A DNA stretch of 64,000 nucleotides from Mytilus californianus (GCF_021869535.1 NW_026262581.1:73747955-73811954), one strand, 5' to 3'; shown: positions 1 through 11,439, counted from the first letter of the stretch. Program-made: numbers and translations. The notes: a model not told the origin generated them from the sequence alone.

Positions 1-315
1 GCAAAGCCTTTATTTCTATTTGTATTAACTATTTTATTTGTTGGCATATACATGCTTGCCTATGCATATATGGTATTCTAAGACGTGAAGTGTTTGTGTA
101 AACCTTTATGCAATTTCGCTCAGGACATGCAAATAAAATTTGCTTTTCGAAAATATTCAGTTGCTGCTGTTTCATTATATCCTTCATCTGATTTTTCTTT
201 GTTATATGTGTAATTAACAGAATAAATAATTCGACAAATAATCCATATTAGGCTGAAAGGAAAAGAAATTTGATCAAAGCTCACTTTTGAAAGGAAATGT
301 AAAAATGAATTTTTT
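1..315 (+). repeat. Direct duplicate of the LRR gene 5' flank, copy 1
   Basis: Nearly the same sequence as 9177-9495, from gcaaagcctttatttc to ttttgaaaggaaatgtaa. Copy 2 lies about 200 bp upstream of exon 1, so this may be the upstream region of a neighbouring or deleted LRR gene. No LRRNT exon follows copy 1; similarity ends at about 315 and retroelement debris follows. Confidence 0.85.
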
Positions 316-477
316 TCCAGGGCGATAACACTTTTCCCCCAGGCGCCCTTCTATTTAAGTTTGCCATACTTCAATTCGTCGGCATCAGTTGTCAGTTCAT
401 CCTATTTACCCTATTTCTATTAACCCTATCTTATGTGAACTTAGCACAATCTCTGAGACACCATTGGCTTCTCCTTG

Positions 478-680
478 ACAAACTGACACTGCTATGGCAA
501 AAAAACGAAGAACAAAAAAAACAAAACATAGAAAACTAAAGACTAAGCAACATGAACCCAAATACTACCGAGGGTGATTTAAGGTGCTCTTAAGGGGTAA
601 ACATTTCTGCTGCACATGTGGCACCCGTCGTGTTGATTATTTTCAAATTCAGTGATAAGTCTCATTCGGGGATGTTAAAT
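478..680 (-). repeat. Retroelement 3'-tail repeat, degraded copy
   Basis: Contains the family landmarks aaaactaaagactaagcaac, cacatgtggcacccgtcg and taagtctcattcgg. The same tail is seen at 11440-11675 (opposite orientation), 13210-13475, 41515-41800, 52630-52765 (partial, opposite) and 58140-58435. At 41.8 and 58.4 kb it directly adjoins the C-terminal end of a minus-strand reverse transcriptase, hence the interpretation as its 3' tail. Confidence 0.65.
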
Positions 681-814
681 TCGATGAAAAAAGAACGGTT
701 TTGTGGATACGACAATTTGGACATATTCATTGCCATTTGTGATATAGATTTTGTATATTTGTCAACTAATCGTAAAGTAGTCAGCCAAATCTCGCAGGTA
801 TGGCAGCTTCCTTG

Positions 815-1375
815 TTAGCAGCAACCCTCAGAGTCTATAAAGGAATTCAAGATAGTAAACTTGTTTATGTACTCGAACAGATCTAACAATATACACATCT
901 GATACACACCGTCCCTAGAGTATTTAGTTTCACAATACCCCCTACTCGGATAAAATTTTATGTTAATAGTTGGTAAAGAGATTTCCTGGAGTACTTGGAT
1001 GACCCAGAAATATAACGTTATTCGTAAGAACATGTATGTAACTTAGGTATTCAATACAGTAAAGGAATATCCATTCTTCATCTTTGGTTAAAATTACAAA
1101 GGAATATAGAACAGGCCTATGATTATCCAGATTTCCTCTTTCAAATTGGTAGATCTCCTCGGGGAGTGTGTCTGTATATGGTGAGTATTGAACTGAACAG
1201 TTAATACCTAATTCCGTTATCAGGCAGTTTATGCAATGTGAATAACACAAAATAATCTTGTTTGGGACTTTCTCTGCTGGGAAAACAACATATTTGTCAT
1301 TGAGGTAGGATAGGTGTTTAGCATGATTTGGGTCTTTCAAAATGTGTTTCATTCAATTGAAAAATTAATGGACTA
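815..1375 (-). pseudogene. Reverse transcriptase fragment (Penelope-like type), N-terminal part
   Basis: The minus-strand reading shows AKHLSYLNDKYVVFPAEK and NKIILCYSHCINCLITELG, then YSRDGVYQMCILLDLFEY in a shifted frame. This matches, from memory, the N-terminal region of a retroelement RT abundant in bivalves. The better copy at 58.4-59.45 kb has the equivalent GVNQMWILKNSKDLLEYI. The catalytic core is absent, the frame is broken, and the tail repeat at 478-680 follows downstream. Confidence 0.6.
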
Positions 1376-2040
1376 TACTAGGCACGAAAGAGGGAGAGCC
1401 CTGTCTAGATATTAAGCACTCCATACAGGGGAACAGGAACTGAAATGGATTCATTTTTTCTAGAAAAAAATCATTATCTTTAATATCATTTTGACTATCT
1501 CATGCCCGTCTGATAACTGAGTAGATAATTAAAAAAAATCGGCATGACGCTTTACGGCTCGTATGATCTAGTTTACTCCAGATCTGCTGGAGTAAGTCGT
1601 CAGTGAAAACCGAGATAACCTTGTAGTATTACTCAGTAGAGGCTGATACAGGTCCATCTAGTTACCTATTTAGACTTTTGAGATATGGGCCTCTCAGATG
1701 TTGATCGACTGTCAAGGACGTAAAAGGTTTTTACAATGTTGTTTCCATTTTGTTTTCCCTTGTATTTATATTTTACTTAATTTGTACTTTATCGAGAAAG
1801 TGTGTTTTATCTACTACAACACAAATTATAGGCGTCTTTGTTAATTTACTATCAACTACAAAAACTTTTTTTGTGCGTCTTTGTTATATTTATTTGTATG
1901 TTTGGTTTTTTTATGTCAGTTGTGTTGTATGTCTGTGATGTATGTTTACACAATTTTGGCTGCTGGATCCCAATTATTGTCACTTTAACACATTATGTGT
2001 GTTTGGGTTGCTCACCCAATTTCCTTCCTCAATATATCGA
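1376..2040. other. No recognisable gene
   Basis: AT-rich sequence without a supported gene. It holds a small perfect hairpin (tttactccag / ctggagtaag around 1570-1596). Short reading frames here have no recognisable motifs. Confidence 0.5.
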
Positions 2041-2320
2041 AACTATGAACAACTGTCATACGAGTGGGAGGTCTAGAAAATTTTGGGTCCCCGATGCTCT
2101 TCAACTTCGTACTTTATTTTGCCTTTTTTACTTTTTTGAACCAAGCCTCACTGATTAGTTTTGTGTAGACGAAACGCGCGTCTGGCGAACGAAATTTGAA
2201 TCCTGGTATTTATGATGATATAAGAAGATGTGTTTATTTAGCTTGTTAGCCAAGTTTAAAGCACCGTTTTCTTCGGAAAATGCCTGTACCAACTTAGGAA
2301 AATATGACAGTTCTTTTTTC
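2041..2320 (+). repeat. Dispersed repeat with nested hammerhead-bearing repeat
   Basis: The outer repeat (aacaactgtcatacgagt ... gcctgtacca ... tatgacagtt) is the family also found at 5560-5850 (reverse), 22540-22780 and 42540-42770. A second repeat of about 145 bp (2078-2222, starting near ttttgggtccccgatgct) interrupts it and carries the hammerhead motif listed separately. Confidence 0.65.
2146..2187 (+). ncRNA. Degenerate type I hammerhead ribozyme motif
   Basis: Layout: stem I strand CCTCA, core CTGATTA, stem II GTTT/AGAC with 5-nt loop, GAAA, short GC-rich stem III CGCGCG, cleavage triplet GTC (2180-2182), return strand TGGCG. This matches minimal hammerheads such as those of schistosome satellites. 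The core G8 is T here (CTGATTA for CTGATGA) and one stem I pair is lost, so activity is unlikely. Confidence 0.65.
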
Positions 2321-2976
2321 ATTTGTTCCGTTGGTTGTTTTTATAACTTTCTAACACTTGTTTTAGTCCAACTGTTTAAAAAGGTATCATACCCCATCTC
2401 AATCTGTCTTCTCTAATCAAGGTCATTCTTAAAATCGTTTTCATGGGCCAAACTCAGACCTTTGAAGGAAGTTCTGAATCAAACGGACTTTAAGCATCTT
2501 CAAATGTTTCTCTTTGTCCTTTTAACTGAAGGATCATGTTCTTGCCATTTTAGAGCTTCGAAACTACAAAAACAACATTTAATACTAGTGTCCTTGAATA
2601 CGGAGAATAGCTCCTTGATGTTACTCTACAGTTTAGTTGACTATAACATAAACTCGGTAATAAGGTTGCTAAGAATCCTTGGAATTATTGGACAATTCTT
2701 TGTACTCTTATATATTAGCCATATTCCTCTGCATATCTGTGAAACTTTGTATAAATATCTTGGATTTCCCATTCTACTTCAGTTAATTGTTTTGGGAGAA
2801 CACATGCCTTAGCCCCAATCGTGTGTATGTCTTGTAGCGGGTTCTATTGACTTCTGAACTGAATGCTACCTGATGTTCAAAGGCATCCACTAGATTTTTG
2901 GAATGATTTACATACAATATTGCCTTTGGTGGCCACTGTACCGGAAACCATCTGTATTCAACTATTGCGGTAAATT
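2321..2976. other. No recognisable gene
   Basis: A 116-codon open frame lies at 2462-2812, but it has hydrophobic low-complexity content and no motif I recognise. AT-rich and probably repeat-derived. Confidence 0.4.
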
Positions 2977-3310
2977 TAAGTTTATCAATTCAATCAACTG
3001 GCTGTACTGGTTTTTAGGGGCAAAATCTGATCGATATTATTCAATCATTACAATCGATTAACTGTTGATCAATTCAATCAACTGGCTTTATAGTTTTCTA
3101 AGACGCATGATCATATTGATCGTATTCAATCGTAACGATCGATTAAGAGTTTATCAATCCAATCAATTAGCTCTTTTGTTTTCAAAACTAACCATGCTTA
3201 CGGATTATCGTATTCAATCGAAATATCGAATAATGTGATCAGTTTTATTAACTTGCTCTTTAGTTTTCAAAACGCACTATCGTATTCAGTCGTTACGAAA
3301 AAAATAATCA
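2977..3310 (+). repeat. Minisatellite, about four degenerate units of ~85 bp
   Basis: Units begin near 2977, 3064, 3149 and 3238, each with the order atcaattcaatcaactggct, then tagttttcaaaacgca, then tcgtattcaatcgtaacgat and cgatta. Divergence between units is high, suggesting an old tandem array. Confidence 0.75.
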
Positions 3311-4779
3311 ATCAATAAATCAAGTCCACTAGCTCTTCATGGTAATGACTAATTCTTGAGCCTCGCTGACTTCGGTATCAGTCCCCCCTGAAAACCCACA
3401 AAACCACCTATAAAACCGGTAGGAACTACCCTTAATTATACTAAATCACATTATGAATCCCATGGTCATATCTCATCGCTAAAGCTCTCCGATAATCCCC
3501 GAGTATGGCCCCTTTTTCACGGACAAGGAGGCATTTCAATCAGCTGTGTAAAGTACAATAATATAAATGATAAGGTCCGTGATTTTAGTCAATTTGCTCA
3601 TATTTTGGTCGTCTGATAATACAGATCAAATGAATAACAGTATAAAGTAAATATGACAATTCTGGCCTCAGACGATGCTGTTTGTTGTCTTTTTCTGTAG
3701 TCCTTTGCATAAGGTTTTAATAAATACCGCTCATGACGCTACGTTCATTCTGAATACGTTGCGGTAAACGGGTTAATTTACATTATTATAAAGAGGACAG
3801 TCCTACTAGGCTTGGACAGTTAATTGAATTTTCAGTTTTGCCGATGTCAAGTACATTCTTCACTCTGAAAGCCCCTAATATAATGAGACATCCCCTCATC
3901 ACTTCTGTATAGATTTGGGTTTCCTACCTATCACTCCGGAAAACTGGATGAGAAAATTTTAATATCTTCCTAATTCAAATGAAATAAATACATTCATAAT
4001 TTAAATTAAAAATCCATATCTATAATCTAATTTAACGTAAGTAATTTTTAAAAGGGTTGGTTTCGAGCTTGCACCTGTTGAGTCCATGAATATTGATGTA
4101 AAATGCGTGACTAGAAAAGTGTAGGATTGTTCGTCTTTTTTCTGTTCAGCATCTGTTGCTTTGGCTCACTGCATACACCGTTATCTTTCAAATACTTATT
4201 CATTCACGATAGATCTGCGGGCTTGTAAAGGTAAGAGAATACTATAATCATCCACTTTAGTTTGTGGTAGAGATTTTTGGTAGTTACTCCTAAGATCTTT
4301 TAATTAAGAACAGTTTGTTTGATTTGATCATTACATTTGAAGCATCATTACTCGTTAAGAACGAAAGCGTCGAAATATGAATAAGAAAAACGTACATAAA
4401 GTATCTGCCCATTGCTAGGATAGGGCATAGCTAATTTTTTTGTGAATTTTCAACTCTTCCTCTTTTTCTTGGAAGGTAGAATTAGGAAAGATAAAAGGAC
4501 CAAAGCAAAATAATAATTTTAAAACATCATTAATAGGATTACTTGCATAAGGATTTGATAACTGTAATCCTCAAAATCTTTTCCAGTTTTTTATTTGTAA
4601 AACCTGGTATTTATAGATTTTAATAATTTTAATTTAAATAGATATCTCATTTTTTTAAACTGTTTAGTGGTGGAAATGATCCAAGTTGGAGTCAGAGAAA
4701 GTGGGCAAAATAATGCTTTTTGTGTGAATGCCAATAAAGGAAAAAATTTAAGTTCGATTTATTCCCTAGGAAATGTATA
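3311..4779. other. No recognisable gene
   Basis: Intergenic AT-rich DNA. I see no open frame with coding character, no RNA gene and no clear repeat. Confidence 0.45.
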
Positions 4780-5118
4780 TTAGTCTGAAACGGTCATTTT
4801 GATCTTAACATCATCTGATTAGTCTGAACAATACATCATTCAGTCATGCTCAATCTTTCAGTCAATTGTAGACTTATCCCTTGTGGTAAATATAGTACTA
4901 TTCAGACAATTCGCTTGCAGTCAATACAGTACTGTTCAGTAGCTTTTCAGTTAATTCATTATGATGTTGATGTGTACAGGCAAATAACAACTTCTGAACA
5001 TTACTGAATTTACCGCAGAAGATAGGTCAGAAAATTGACCGAAAGACTGAAATGACTTAATAATTTATTGTTCAGTCATTTAAGAGCTGTTCAGATCAAA
5101 ATGACCGTTTCAGATAAA
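4780..5118. mobile_element. Foldback / MITE-like element
   Basis: The ends are inverted repeats: tctgaaacggtcattttgat near 4783 and its complement atcaaaatgaccgtttcag near 5094. Similarity continues inward imperfectly on both arms (for example ttcagtc / gactgaa motifs), so most of the roughly 340 bp could fold on itself. No coding content. Flanking target duplication not resolved. Confidence 0.65.
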
Positions 5119-5559
5119 AAAAATGTTTGCTAGTGAATGTTTGTCCTAAAATTTTAGCTACATTCCGATATCATTTAATTTGTCTTCTTATTGAATTTTA
5201 GTTACAGTTCAGGTTTAAAATGAACATTGAAACATAGAATATTTTCCTCCAGTTATGGTGATAGTTGAATTGAATTTAATTCAAAGTGCAAGTGATTTTT
5301 CGTCGAGTTTTGTTTCTAGTTACAGTTTTACTTAAAGTTGCCTTATACTTAGTCGTCACTTGGGTACAAATCAGAATAATAAATAATCGACTTCCAGTTG
5401 ATTCACTTAAACATTTTGTAGCTTCAAATAAGATTTTACTACTTCATAAAAACAGATGAAAGTTAACTGTTTTCAAGAAATCTGATAATGTTTATAACAA
5501 AAAAATTCCGAAAAATAAATAAAACAAATTTTTATGATATATACAAAAAAGTAAAACAA
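5119..5559. other. No recognisable gene
   Basis: AT-rich sequence between a foldback element and a dispersed repeat. Nothing supportable. Confidence 0.4.
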
Positions 5560-5850
5560 AAATAACGAACTCCAAGGTAAATTCAAAAAGGAGAAGTCCA
5601 TAAAAAATCAGACGTTATCAACCAACAGAGCTAATGAAAAACAACTGTCATATTTCTAACTTGGTACAGGTATTTCCCGCAGAAAATGGTGTGTTAAAAC
5701 TGGTTTTATAGCTAGCGTGAACTCCCCCTTGTATGACAGTTGTTTAGCGTTCGAGATAGAATGCCCACAATAATCTAAAACGACCCCAAATCTCTTGCAT
5801 GTTAAATCTGTATACATGTTAGATGGTAGTTCATTAATTAAGATGTGCAC
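5560..5850 (-). repeat. Dispersed repeat, reverse copy
   Basis: Contains cgaactccaaggtaaattca, aaaaacaactgtcatattt, aaatggtgtgttaaaactgg and cttgtatgacagttgttt, matching in reverse the repeats at 22540-22780 and 42540-42770. The 89-codon minus frame across it is repeat sequence, not a gene. Confidence 0.65.
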
Positions 5851-7436
5851 AAACTTTGCACATAATATGTTTATGCTGATAAAATGAATTCTGAGGTATG
5901 CTTTTATCAGAAAGCAACTCAACAAAAGAAATATAAGGTTACATACGGTCCATATGCTATGCGAAGCTAAGTATTACTCTTAGTACGGAACAATCGTAAA
6001 TTTATTTAAACGGAGACTATTACATACCTTTATCTGCCAACAACAGCATTTCCTGAACGACATAAACAATTAAGAAAAGAACAAAACAAAACGCTTATTT
6101 TGATTAGTTTCGTTGATTTTCGAAAAACTCCTGCATTAGGCAATTTATATCTCATATTATTTGGGAATTTTTATGTTCTTTTCGATATATAACTCGTGTT
6201 TACCGTTGGCAATATTTAGTGTTTCTGGTGATGAATGGTGCTAAAACAGCCGTTAAGATTCGTGTTGTTCAATCTTTCGATATCTATATTGTGTTTTATC
6301 ATTGTTGTGACTTTTTTCATTCATTTTTATTTCATTGCTGTGGTGTTATTTGTATTAATTGGACTTTGCCCCATTGATTATTAAATCTTTTTAGGATCTC
6401 TTTGTAAAATATGGTTATAAAGCTTATGCTAACAGCTGTATCAAATATTTAAGGAGTGGAAAACCTCTTTGAAAGTTGGAATTGGATAAGATAAGCTCTA
6501 AATCTGTTCTAAGCTGTCAACGTGGCCTCTCTTGTTCTAGTTGATTAAATTCACTCTGGATCATCTTCAGCTGTGTGTTAGTCTAACTTGTGTTACGGCC
6601 AGAAATCACCTTTAAATTGTAGCCAACAAAAGACATAAATTAATGATGAAATTTAACAAGATTTATTATACACAAGTTTACAAGAAGTATTACACAAATA
6701 GAAATGTCAACTTAACTGTCAAAATATATGTCCGATCCTTTTTTTTTTCTTTATCTGGAATTCTTCGCGGGAATCCAAACAGAATATTATGTCCATTAAG
6801 TCACGATCTAGATGTTGTAGTTAACGTAAATAAAAATGTCAATCCAACTGAGATAACTTTTGAGAATACAAGAATGTTAATGTCTATATGAATTTTGGTA
6901 ACTGTATATATAGTTGTCACGGAAACTTCTAAAAACCTGTAGATAGAAAACTTCTAGAACAATGTAGAAGTTTAAATTACGCAACGTCTATTATGATCAT
7001 TCTGGAATCGTTATGCAAGTCACATAGAATGTTCTGATCATTCCGTCAGTATCTTTCATTGTTACAGTGATTTCTAAACTGCACAGTTGTAAACAACTAT
7101 AAGTATTATGTAAACATATTATACATGTTATAAGGCCACACAAAACAAATTAGGCCAAGATAAATAAATATAATAATTACAATATCATAACACTTGTCTT
7201 CTGCATGCCAAAGGGTTCCACTCAAATGCATGTTTTAGTATTATTATGTGTCTCTTCTCTGCAAAATATTTTCTTAATATGATCATTTCCTAGGGTTTGT
7301 TGTCCAGACATATATGATCTTTTTGCTTATAGGTCTGTGCCATCAAACGCCACAAATATATACATTTTGTAGTGATGAGACCTCCATTTTGTGTTGGAGT
7401 CCTCATCATAAATACCAGTATTAAAATTTTATACGA
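5851..7436. other. No recognisable gene
   Basis: Intergenic AT-rich DNA. The 82-codon frame at 6643-6891 lacks recognisable domains. Confidence 0.4.
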
Positions 7437-7466
7437 CAGACGCGCGTTTCATCTACAAAAGTGACG
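7437..7466 (-). ncRNA. Hammerhead ribozyme remnant
   Basis: On the minus strand: CGTCA, then a deletion where CTGATGAGT is expected, then CTTTTGTAGATGAAACGC and GCGTCTGTCG. The GAAA, the CGCGCGTC cleavage region and stem I are present, but the CUGAUGA core is lost. Same repeat family as 2146-2187, opposite orientation. Confidence 0.55.
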
Positions 7467-8094
7467 TTTGAATAAAAAAGGTATATAGATTTCAAGTTAA
7501 AATTGACATTTCTGATTTGTGTGTTCTCATATAGTGAATTAGATTTCCAAACTGGTCTAAGCATGGCTTCCTTGATTTATTCTGAATTTAGGTCTTCTTC
7601 TGCCTTCCTGATATACTGACAATACTTCCTAGACAAGCTAATTGATCAACTCCTTTGTCGTTCCCCTTCGATTGATTCTTGGTCACTCTTCCTTGTCATA
7701 ACTTTCATTAATTTGATTTCTCTTATGATAGCTTTCATCCCTTTTTTTATTATTTTTCTTATCTTTAATACGATTAGGAGCAATACTAGATCACCAGCAG
7801 AAAAGTCCTTACGGCTGTTTACCATTGTGCGTTGGCTTCCTCTTTTTTAATCTAATGCTTGTCTTGTAATCCAGTCAATAACAATATAAATGATATGACT
7901 ACTCGGTGATCATTCTTCGTGTAGCTATTTGGTCTAATGAACTTCTGTTATGTCTAAACCTAGCTTGTCTGTATTTTAGATATTCGATTCGGTTTAATAT
8001 CATACGGCTATGGGTTTTAATTACATATGTGTATTAGTTCAAGATAAATAATGAATTTTGAATGCTTTTGTTAACCTTGAGAACGTAAAATTAA
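7467..8094. other. No recognisable gene
   Basis: AT-rich sequence with no supported feature. Confidence 0.4.
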
Positions 8095-8251
8095 GTTCGA
8101 CTCAACCGAAATTTCGACTCATCCAATTTCGACTCATCAGGAGTCGAAATACATATATTTATATGGAACAAAGTTCGGGACAACGAGAAAACTTCGACTC
8201 ATCCGAAATTTCGAGTCAACCGAGATTGATACAACGAGAGTTAACTGTAGT
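8095..8251 (-). mobile_element. Possible Tigger/pogo-type transposon end
   Basis: Read on the minus strand from 8251 it starts cagttaactctcgttgtatc and continues with repeated ttcggatgagtcgaa-like boxes. This resembles the terminal inverted repeat and internal boxes of pogo/Tigger DNA transposons. The partner terminus and a linked transposase were not found, so it may be a solo end. Confidence 0.4.
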
Positions 8252-8785
8252 TTCTAAATTTGGACGATTATTTAAATGCCGCTTGTTTTTTCTAAAACTC
8301 TGGTTACATCTAAGTAAGATAAAAAATCCAATTTCAGCAAATGATCATAGTACTCAATGTAAATCTATTAGTTGGGAAGGAGTTGTGGTTTAGCAGCTGA
8401 TATCCTGTATTAATAAAGCGTATATCATATACAGTATGTACTATCAACGACAAAAACAAAATGCTTTTGTTGCTGTTCTTCATCTAAATATCACAATGAA
8501 GCTTTCAACATATACAGCTCACATTTTTGCATGTTCAAAATGAACACCTAGCACTGTTTTACTTCATCTTAATTTTAACTATATGATTTTTATGTACATA
8601 AAACAACATGTTTCAATCATTTGCATATTTTATTAATTCTAAATTCATGTATCAGAGCAAATATACTGAAAAAGTAAAACACTTATTTAATGACAGAGGT
8701 ATTTTGTTTTAGTTACACTTACTGTTTCTGCAACAAGAAAAAAATGAATAAAAGTTGAAATGTCTATGCTAATTATATAATAATA
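8252..8785. other. No recognisable gene
   Basis: AT-rich sequence with no supported feature. Confidence 0.4.
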
Positions 8786-9170
8786 TCAGTGGCCAAGTCT
8801 GTAGAAACAGCATGAATGTCAGCACTCTCCATTTCTGCCAAGGTGTTTTGCAAATCTTCATCATCAACTACATTCAAATTCGAACTAAAGATGATTTTAC
8901 CGGATCTTTAAATCCAAGTTTGACAAATTTGACAAAAACACTCCAAACTTGAGATGTGGTAACAACTTATCAGTGTTAAATTTATTTGTTCCATCATCAT
9001 TCCTGAATAGTTTCAAATTATTATTGATCACCATTTGTTCATTTTTATGTGGCATTACATTCCATGTTTATATCATGTAAAAATTCCTTAACTCTATTAC
9101 TAAAACGGTTGGTTAATAGAAACCGTAAAATCGCATCCTTCTGCAACTTTTAAATTAGTTTTCAAAACTG
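8786..9170 (-). pseudogene. Minus-strand coding remnant, unrecognised
   Basis: The minus strand reads KLQKDAILRFLLTNRF then SNRVKEFLHDINMECNAT before a stop. In another frame nearer 8890 it reads NLNVVDDEDLQNTLAEMESA to a stop at 8786. Both stretches have normal protein composition, unlike surrounding DNA, and are separated by frameshifts. Possibly the C-terminal part of a transposase, but no family motif is visible. Confidence 0.35.
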
Positions 9171-9176
9171 ATTGAA

Positions 9177-9495
9177 GCAAAGCCTTTATTTCTATTTGTA
9201 ATAACTGTTTTCTTTGTTGGTATATACATGCTTGCCTATGCATATAGGGTATTCTAAGACGTGAAGTGTTTTTGTAAATCTTTATGCAATTTCACTCAGG
9301 ACAAGCAAATAACATTTGCTTTTCGAAAATATTCAGTTGCTGCTGTTTCATTATATCCTCCATCTGATTTTTCTTTGTTATATGTGTAATTAACAGAATA
9401 CATAATTCGGCAAATAACCCATAATAGCCTGAAAGGAAAAGAAATTTGATCAAGTCTCACTTTTGAAAGGAAAGGAAATGTAAATGAATTTTAGT
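9177..9495 (+). repeat. Direct duplicate of 1-315, copy 2 (LRR gene upstream region)
   Basis: Matches 1-315 with scattered substitutions and small indels, in the same orientation. It ends about 200 bp before the start codon of exon 1 and may contain promoter or 5' UTR sequence. No clear TATA box placement can be fixed. Confidence 0.85.
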
Positions 9496-9693
9496 TTTAA
9501 GCCACACAAAATTTTTGTTGATAAACCAGCAAAGGAAACGCAGAACATTATCGTTACTTTCCATTCATGTCTTCGTGTCATTGATTTTTAGGTCATATTA
9601 TCCGTCCATTACGCGAGTCTGCACCTATTGTCGTTGATTACATTTTATAATGATTATTTATTTTTTTATATTTGTAGTAAAAGTCTGTACAAC

Positions 9694-9863
9694 ATGAATA
9701 TCATCTTGTTTCTAACAGTTTTTGGTATTGTGATTAGTTGGGTGCATGGTATTCAAGCTGCAGTTTGTGAACTGTGTGATTGTTCAATCCCGTTAAAGAT
9801 TAACTGTAAAACCAAAAATTTAGATGTTATACCAGATGGAATTCCTATGAATACAACTGATTT
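9694..9863 (+). CDS. LRR gene exon 1: signal peptide plus LRR N-terminal cap
   Basis: The ATG at 9694 opens a 56-codon coding exon ending in TT before a consensus donor (gtaagta at 9864), phase 2. Residues 1-22 form a signal peptide with hydrophobic core ILFLTVFGIVISW. Next comes a cysteine-rich cap CELCDCSIPLKINC (CxxCxCx7C) and then NLDVIPDGIPMNTTDL, the usual end of an LRRNT domain, which caps the hydrophobic core of extracellular LRR proteins. An in-frame ATG lies 66 nt upstream, but 9694 gives the better signal peptide, and a possible acceptor (tttgtag, 9671-9677) lies between them, so 9628-9693 may be intron or 5' UTR. This is the only such 5' exon I found in the window. Confidence 0.87.
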
Positions 9864-10634
9864 GTAAGTATTTTACCAGAAATTTGAATTAGCTTTTGTA
9901 ACACAATTTATCTAATTATTCGGACAAAAAGAAGACGAATCATGGTTGAACTTACGTTATTCTTAGTATCCTTATATTATTCTTGCATCGTATAATTAAT
10001 GCTTCTAATTAAGAGAGATAATACGGTACATTTGTATTTAAACAAAGTTAGTTGCTGAACACCATTATTTATTTGATTGTACCTTTTTTTATAATGAAAG
10101 GTAGATATTCTTAAATATATTACCAAATATAATACTGATTAATTTTATGATTTTTCTAATTACGACTTCAACAACATTGAATATACAATTCTACTGTTTT
10201 ATAAAATGCATTCAAATTTAGCAGTTGTTTACTAATATCTCAATTTTGATGTGGCTAGCTTCCTTAGAACATATTGATTCGTGTATATACATAATGTTCA
10301 CTGCAATTAATTGTTCTATTTTTAAGTAAGTTATTTCATTGGCAATTATTTTTATTCCAATACCCGTTTTGGGATATTGATAATAATATGAAACTTGAGG
10401 AAACTTGAAACTGGGTACCAACAAAAAGCAAAACAATAAATTGATGTGTGAATAGGTATTTACAACATAAATACAAATTGATCCAGTCAGTTTCTGGGTC
10501 CAAGGTGCACTTTTGGAGACCCTACTACATGACCCCTTCAAGCTGATCTATTGTTCTCTGTTCAAGTGCTAGTTTCCAAATAAAATATACAGTTGTACCA
10601 ATTATAATTAACCAGTTCGCAAATTTAATTGTAG

Positions 10635-10706
10635 ATATCTGAAAGGAAACAGAGTAATTTCTGTAGAAAATGGATCTCTGGATGGATTATCATCCTTACG
10701 AAATTT
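10635..10706 (+). CDS. LRR exon, type A, with non-GT donor
   Basis: The acceptor ttgtag precedes an open 72-nt unit encoding YLKGNRVISVENG then SLDGLSSLRN. The expected donor reads atagta instead of gtaagt. A GT three bases further on (10710) would give a 75-nt exon, still in phase 2. It is the first repeat after exon 1. GCATG lies at +82. It may be usable with the shifted donor, or may be skipped. Confidence 0.62.
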
Positions 10707-11064
10707 ATAGTACTAAATGTTTATATTTTTATATGAGATAATTTCGGTCATTTCATTTCTTACAGCCTCATTTCAAATCACAATCAAGCATGCCATATTT
10801 TCTACTTTTGATTAACAACAAAACCAAAAAACATTATTTTTAAATGAGCATGAGCTATTACCTATCTATAAGTGATTTACTTCTTTGTTGTAATGTATGT
10901 AATCATAAGATTATCTTTGATTTATAAAAGATATAGAATGTTTATGAAATTCAGTATACGTGTATCGCACATATCGTCAGTCTAAATTTTCATAGGGTAT
11001 TTAACAAGATATTAAGTTGCACCTGGCTGTAAGTTAATTACTCAGTTTGGACATTTTTTTGTAG

Positions 11065-11136
11065 AGATCTGAGTGGAAACATAATCACTTCTGTAGAAAA
11101 TGGATCTTTGGATGGATTATCTTCCTTACGAACGTT
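11065..11136 (+). CDS. LRR exon, type A
   Basis: This 72-nt exon lies between acceptor tttgtag and donor gtgagt, phase 2 on both sides. It encodes DLSGNIITSVENG and SLDGLSSLRT, a canonical 24-residue LRR with the conserved Asn and the LxxL spacing. GCATG is at +82. The intron to the next intact exon is over 7 kb and carries several repeat insertions. Confidence 0.88.
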
Positions 11137-11439
11137 GTGAGTACAACATATTTATTTTCTACATGAGATCAATTCGGTCATTTCATTTCTTTCAACCTCT
11201 GTTTAGATTCTTATGAAGCATGCGATATTTTCAATTTCTTATTAAACAAACACTTTTTCTTATCATTCGCTAGTGGTACCTACAAATGTATGTTTGATGT
11301 AATGTGTACATGATTTTTGTACAAATGTATTCTGCTCACCTCTTAACGTATTTGAATAATACCAACAAACTGGTTTGTTTTCTAGCTTATTACTGTAATA
11401 TTTGCCTAACTTCATACTACAGTCTTACACATAACATAA

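Noticed and set aside
2462-2812. 116-codon plus-strand frame as a membrane protein
   Set aside because: No recognisable domain, start context or splice support, and AT-rich hydrophobic content is expected by chance here.
5656-5925. 89-codon minus frame as a gene
   Set aside because: Overlaps a dispersed repeat found elsewhere in the window in both orientations.
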